From Sipunculus nudus (taxonomy: Eukaryota; Annelida; Sipuncula; Golfingiida; Sipunculidae): a DNA stretch of 64,000 nucleotides. Every line of letters starts with the position of its first letter. The first letter of the stretch is position 1. The stretch lies in NCBI GenBank assembly GCA_026874595.1, contig CM049316.1, positions 13,818,839-13,882,838 on the forward strand, given 5' to 3'. The notes under the pieces were generated by a model. That model saw only the letters and a list, made by a program, of their open reading frames with translations. It was not told the origin of the DNA and made no database searches. Below are positions 59,448-64,000 of the stretch, one piece after another. A program made the translations under genes and the position numbers.

Positions 59448-62400
59448 TCAGTCTGTTACATTTGGAAGGGCATGCCTCCAGCCAAGATGGAGCTGCTTCG
59501 ACAAGTTCTCCACAACCATTCTAAAGGTGGCATTTTCAGCTTGGTTTTCAACTTCAAAAGGGTCTACATGGTGTACATACAGTTCCCTGGCATGTTGTTT
59601 ACTCCAGTCCCCCTGGAACTTTGTGGGATCAAACTCCACCCACTCAGTGTAGCGATACTGTTCCGTCCTAATACTGTATCCCATAATCTTGATATCCTTT
59701 AGGCGAGGTCGACAACTGTTGCTCTGTGGCTTGTCAGAAGGTCTTGGATATTGACTAAAAGCTGCTTTTTTCCACATCTTTAAGTGAATATCTTCTTTCT
59801 TCCCATACTTTGAGAACCCTCTATGGTGAATGTTTGTGAGTTTTGTGTTTGCTTGAAGCAAAGCTGCAAAACTGTATCCTTCTGTGCAGGCTGGGATATT
59901 GGTGGAATTTTCGGGACACATTTTAATAGGTGGAAGACCAGCGATATCTGCAACAGTTGGAAACAAATCCACTAATTCTACAAAACTGCTGACATAATTG
60001 TTTTTTAAGTATTTCCCCTCTCCAGTGTTTTCTGTGAACCTGGACTGGCGTATATGTGTAGTTATGTGGTTAAATGGATTCTGGTAGTTAAATGCAGGCT
60101 TGGTACTCCTTGAGGATGGCGTGTATACCATTAATGGGACTCTGACAGCTTCTTCAAAATTTGAGTACTTTGCCCATTCTCCTCTGACTCCTAGTGACCA
60201 TCCTGTGAAATAAAAACATCAACAAATATAATACAACTAGATAAATACTGACAGGTCAGGAAGGGCCCTGCTAAAGGCCCATAGACTTCTAGTGTGGGCT
60301 GAGTGATGCTTGGAAAATATAAGACCTGATTACATGCAGAGACAGAGAAAACTAACCAAAACCAGTATTTAAACACTAAAGCAAGATGAAAAGACTGGCA
60401 AGAAAAGTTTGGCTTAAAAGGCATTCACAACTTTTTAGAATTATAAGTTCTGAGACCTTGACCTCTGACCTCATGACCCCAAAATCAATACGGTTCTTGC
60501 TTTTTGGTGGGCCATATAAATATTAAGTTTGAAATCCATATCTGAATCCAAACTGGAGTTATGAAAGGTTACAATAATCTAAATACTGCAAGTTCAAGGA
60601 TAATATGTTCTCAGATTTTTTTGGTCACAAGGTCATTGGTTAAGATCACAGGACCATCATTCTATAAAATGTTTTAAAAAATATCCTTATAGACAAATAC
60701 AGCTGAGTGTCGAGACCCCTGGGTCCCTAGTTAAATATATCATGCAAAATATTAATTTAACCCTTTGAACCCTTGATGATGAACTTGATGAACACCTGAA
60801 CACCCCTATGTCCAGCAGACTTACAGTTACATGTTATGCAGAACCCTTACAAAAAAAAGTGAGAGCAAATCTTAGTTTTCTTCATCAGCTAGTATATATA
60901 GGCCTACAATGCATAAGAATAAAAAATAACAATGCCTCCTTGAAAATTACACGACAATGCTCATACAAATCTACAAGCTTAACACCAACTATTGCATTTG
61001 TATTAATGCAGAAATTATAGGGGTTTTTTAATATATAAAGTTTTAATAATCACACCAAAAAAATGTTTGATTAAAGTTCTGAAATAATGAAAATTATAAA
61101 AATTATAAAGGGGAAAAGCAGCACTTACCATGGTCTCCGAGCAGCACTACTACAGTGTTGTTACTGAATCCAGCAGAACCCAAGGCTGCCAGCACCTGTC
61201 CCACCTGGTCGTCCATGTATGTAGTAGCTGCGTAGTAATTCTGCCGGATTCTCAGCTGTCAAAATTTATACCATAAAATGATGATTACATTATAAATGAA
61301 CAATTTAAAAATGTGTTTGCCTAATTTTTTTCTTCAATATTTATTCACAGTAGTTTTTTTTTCAGTAATCTGAAAATGCCTAAAAGGTTAAAACATGCTA
61401 TAACATCCATAATGATAACATCTTATTTGTAACATACACAGATTAGACTGCAGTTACACCATTTCTATACAGGGTATCTAATTCTTCTAAAATTACCAGA
61501 CTGACATGCAGGGCTAATGTTTTTCATCAACAGAACCCCCCCCCCCCCCCCCCCAAACAAGAGTTGCTCAAACGCTACATTCATTCTATAACTCCTCCAA
61601 CTTATCCACTGCTCCCTATATCAGGATTTGCTTGGCGTTGCCTCTAGGGAAGTTGGCACAGGGCCAATAATCATGTTACAGCCAATGAGAACAGAGTGTG
61701 GTGATTTGGCTAGAAAGTGACGTATAATTAATCAGCTATGCCAACTAACTTATTATGGCTTGTGGTGTAGAATACCTGAAATTCATGAGGTATTGGCCCA
61801 TAAGGGAAGCTGACATTTAGGGCCTCCACATCTTCTCTGACACGGATGTCATTCCACGGGTTCCATGCCACTGATGGCAGACTGGCTGGCACCCTGGGAT
61901 AGGGTGGTGGGCTGACATGTGACAATGGATACAAGTCTGGAATAAAGAAATCACAATATGGGAATTTGTTCTTTTTGTTTCAGTGCTTTTTAATTCCAGG
62001 GATGATTTGATTGGCAGCTACCATTCCTCCCATGTCTGTTTGTTTGTCCTTCTGACTGCTTGAATTTACAATCTCTCCCTGAAAGCTGATCGATTTCAAT
62101 AATTTTTTTGGTGTATGTGCAGGTAAATGACAGTTGATGAAATGATGAAAAAATATTGTGTCTCGTTTTTGACATAGAGTTCTATACATGGTGACGGCTG
62201 CCTGTCAGATAGGGGTATATACTATGATGACCCTGTGGGCAAAATGGCATGTGGTGCTCCCCCTTCCTGAGTTATCACTGGTGAATTTTCTGAATCCAGT
62301 AAAGTAATTTTGACCTGTTTCTCATCTGACGAGTTCAATGCTTAATACTGGAGAATTTTTTTATTAATCCTTTGTTTCTTACATACTGGAAACATCCACA

Positions 62401-63062
62401 ACAGTGATGCAGGTCTTGAGTCAATATTTATTTTACAGACACAGTGACTTGGACTCGCAGGTAAAGACTCCAGAAAAAGAGTCCAAGTCAATAAATAAAT
62501 AAACTCTGTCACAGATGTCCTAACTGTCAGATCTGTTAATGACCTATCACCAAAATGCGACTATTTCCAGAAACTGAAAGGCTTTACGTTACCCAGAATT
62601 ATATGTTAATGTTTCTGAAAGTAGGATCAAAATCATGATTTGTTGGATCATTTTTAAAGGGTAATTTAATATTTATCATCCTGCAAATGGAATTCTAAAT
62701 AATTGAAAAGAATTATGTGTAGTAAATCCTTTAAAATTTTGTTGTAATTTGTCTGTAAATGGGGAAAAACTGGATTCTGACTTGGATTCAAGTTTTCAAA
62801 ATCTACAGATAAACAATCTACAGACATATACAAGATTCTGGTGCTTACCTAAATATTGTTTGGGATATTTGAATGGAATGTGAGGTTTATGGTACCCTAC
62901 AGCCAGGAAGAATGGTTGGTCTTTGTGACGGGATGAATTCTTTAGGAACTGTATGGCATACTCAGTTGACTGGAGGTCAGGCAAGGTGCCTTCAGGCTGA
63001 GTGCTGACATCTACTGGACAAAGCAGGTTCATGTGACCCTTCCCATCAGGCCCTGGGCACAC
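59448..63062 (-). CDS. IDS: Iduronate 2-sulfatase, last four coding exons (5' missing)
   Basis: Exons in transcript order: 62849-63062, 61776-61936, 61129-61255, 59448-60202 (stop TGA). Phases agree and introns are GT-AG; 418 residues are visible. IDS removes the 2-O-sulfate of iduronate in dermatan and heparan sulfate in the lysosome. Diagnostic blocks: [37 protein letters not shown] (with the conserved active-site His), [30 protein letters not shown], then GDHG (metal-binding Asp-His, split by an intron), GEWAKYSNF (conserved Lys), [11 protein letters not shown] and [14 protein letters not shown]. Six N-glycosylation sequons are visible (NSS, NVS, NNT, NST, NAT, NVT), fitting a lysosomal glycoprotein. 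The formylglycine-site Cys and signal peptide are in exons beyond 64000. Confidence 0.95.
60440..60735 (+). repeat. Dispersed repeat with a solo Helentron-like 3' end
   Basis: 60450-60660 carries TTGACCTCTGACCTCATGAC-type text. At 60700-60735, CAGCTGAGTGTCGAGACCCC then TGGGTCCCTAGTTA is a diverged 3' terminus of the A/D/F family. No 5' end is found upstream. It lies in the last IDS intron. Confidence 0.5.
61536..61554. repeat. Poly-C run
   Basis: An uninterrupted C run of about 19 in an IDS intron. Confidence 0.9.
62410..62790 (-). repeat. GACTC-rich repeat, second copy
   Basis: CTTGAGTC, GACTTGGACTCG, AGAGTCCAAGTC and TCTGACTTGGATTCAAG occur at irregular spacing, as at 14945-15370. Intronic in IDS. 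Confidence 0.45.
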
Positions 63063-64000
63063 CTGTCAAATTTATTTAGTGACACTTGAAGTATGAATAT
63101 TCAACAACCACAAATCTGACAGTGTGGTTCAATACATATTAAGCAAATGTATAGTTTAACAAAAGGTTCATGGTACATTTGAAATCATGTTCAACTGAGA
63201 TGCAATTTATTCATCCATAAGCATCAGCTGACAATATTTTCAAAGCATGATTGAAATAAATGTCCTTGCCTGCAAGTAAAAAGATTTTGTAGGACAAACT
63301 ATGATTATGATTTCTCTTAAAATGAAAAATGAAAGAAAGTTTTGGAGCTGGTAAAATATAACAATAAAACTGTCTGATATTTCTTTGATCTAATAAGTCA
63401 AACTATGAAATCAAATCTCATCAAAATTCAACCACAGCAGCCATTATTATGAGCCTGATATGTGCACATGATTAACTGTGAATGATAAGTATACATCACT
63501 GACTGATATGTTGACAAGGTAATTGAAGTGTTCAGCAATTATAATTGACCAGTCCCTTCAGTTGGTAGGTATAACATGCCTATACATAATCATTAAATAC
63601 ATACGCTGTGATAATACATTATCTCACCATAGGGTAAGATAATTTGTCAAAAGTATGATACACAATTTTGTACCTTCCCCCTCTCTTCTCACAAAATTTG
63701 ATACACAATTTGACACATGTAATGTATATTAAAAGGCAGTTTTGAAGCCAAATTCTCCCTTGTTCATAAACAGTTAACCGAACACCCTAAAATAAAATTT
63801 ATTTTAAAGAAAAAAAAATGTCCAATTAGAAAATTTTGTGCCATTCTCTTCGTTTTTGACAAAGAAAGGTTTCACCTAACATGCCTTTTATGGTGCCGAG
63901 AGATTATTAAATGTTGATCTGATGCCAATTTTATCTGAAAATCAAATGCCATACACAGACATGTGTTAGTATTTATATTGTGATGTTCAGCATCACTGGC
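63063..64000. other. IDS intron, nothing recognised
   Basis: No further IDS exon is visible up to the window edge, so the next upstream exon lies outside. Confidence 0.6.

Noticed and set aside
59472-59702. 76-aa plus-strand frame
   Set aside because: Shadow of the large IDS terminal exon on the opposite strand.
61510-61535. CAGGGCTAATGTTTTT as another hAT end
   Set aside because: No matching opposite terminus within the IDS introns.

Overview
This is a eukaryotic (invertebrate metazoan) genomic window. Four intron-rich protein-coding genes with GT-AG introns sit among dense AT-rich repeats, microsatellites and transposable elements. The four proteins are conserved across animals. The repeats (elements with CGTCC-rich leaders, ATGCCC-type elements, and blocks resembling GGTGACCTCTGACC) look like those of marine lophotrochozoans. 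A mollusc, perhaps a bivalve, is my best guess, but that is an inference from repeat style and not a proven assignment.

Layout. (1) 1-10727, + strand: the 3' part of TAF4, a TFIID subunit, in seven exons. Its introns carry a large nested transposon complex (1957-8842) and two minisatellites. (2) 10728-23728: TAF4 3' flank with tandem repeats, a complete Helentron-like element (13254-14459), a possible distal 3'UTR end near 18.3 kb, an hAT-like element (19281-20292) and a reverse Helentron-like copy (21573-23280). (3) 23729-40209, - strand: complete NELFCD (TH1), 16 coding exons, 583 aa, convergent with TAF4. (4) 40210-43690: the NELFCD/SLC25A43 head-to-head interval, containing a 2.18-kb MULE-like element with a 9-bp target duplication. 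(5) 43691-57347, + strand: complete SLC25A43-type mitochondrial carrier, four coding exons, 350 aa, with introns almost filled by mobile elements. (6) 59448-63062, - strand: the 3' four coding exons of iduronate 2-sulfatase (IDS); its 5' exons lie beyond the window.

TAF4 and NELFCD both act in RNA polymerase II transcription, at initiation and promoter-proximal pausing. SLC25A43 is an orphan mitochondrial carrier and IDS is a lysosomal enzyme, so the four are not one pathway. The most interesting material is the mobile DNA. There is a set of Helentron-like elements that nest into each other at T-runs, one of them with a local paralogous empty site. There is also a foldback (TU-like) element with tandem-repeat inverted termini, an hAT element with a perfect 8-bp TSD and a BED-finger remnant, a MULE next to the SLC25A43 start, and an intronic duplication that copied the NELFCD exon 11 splice donor.
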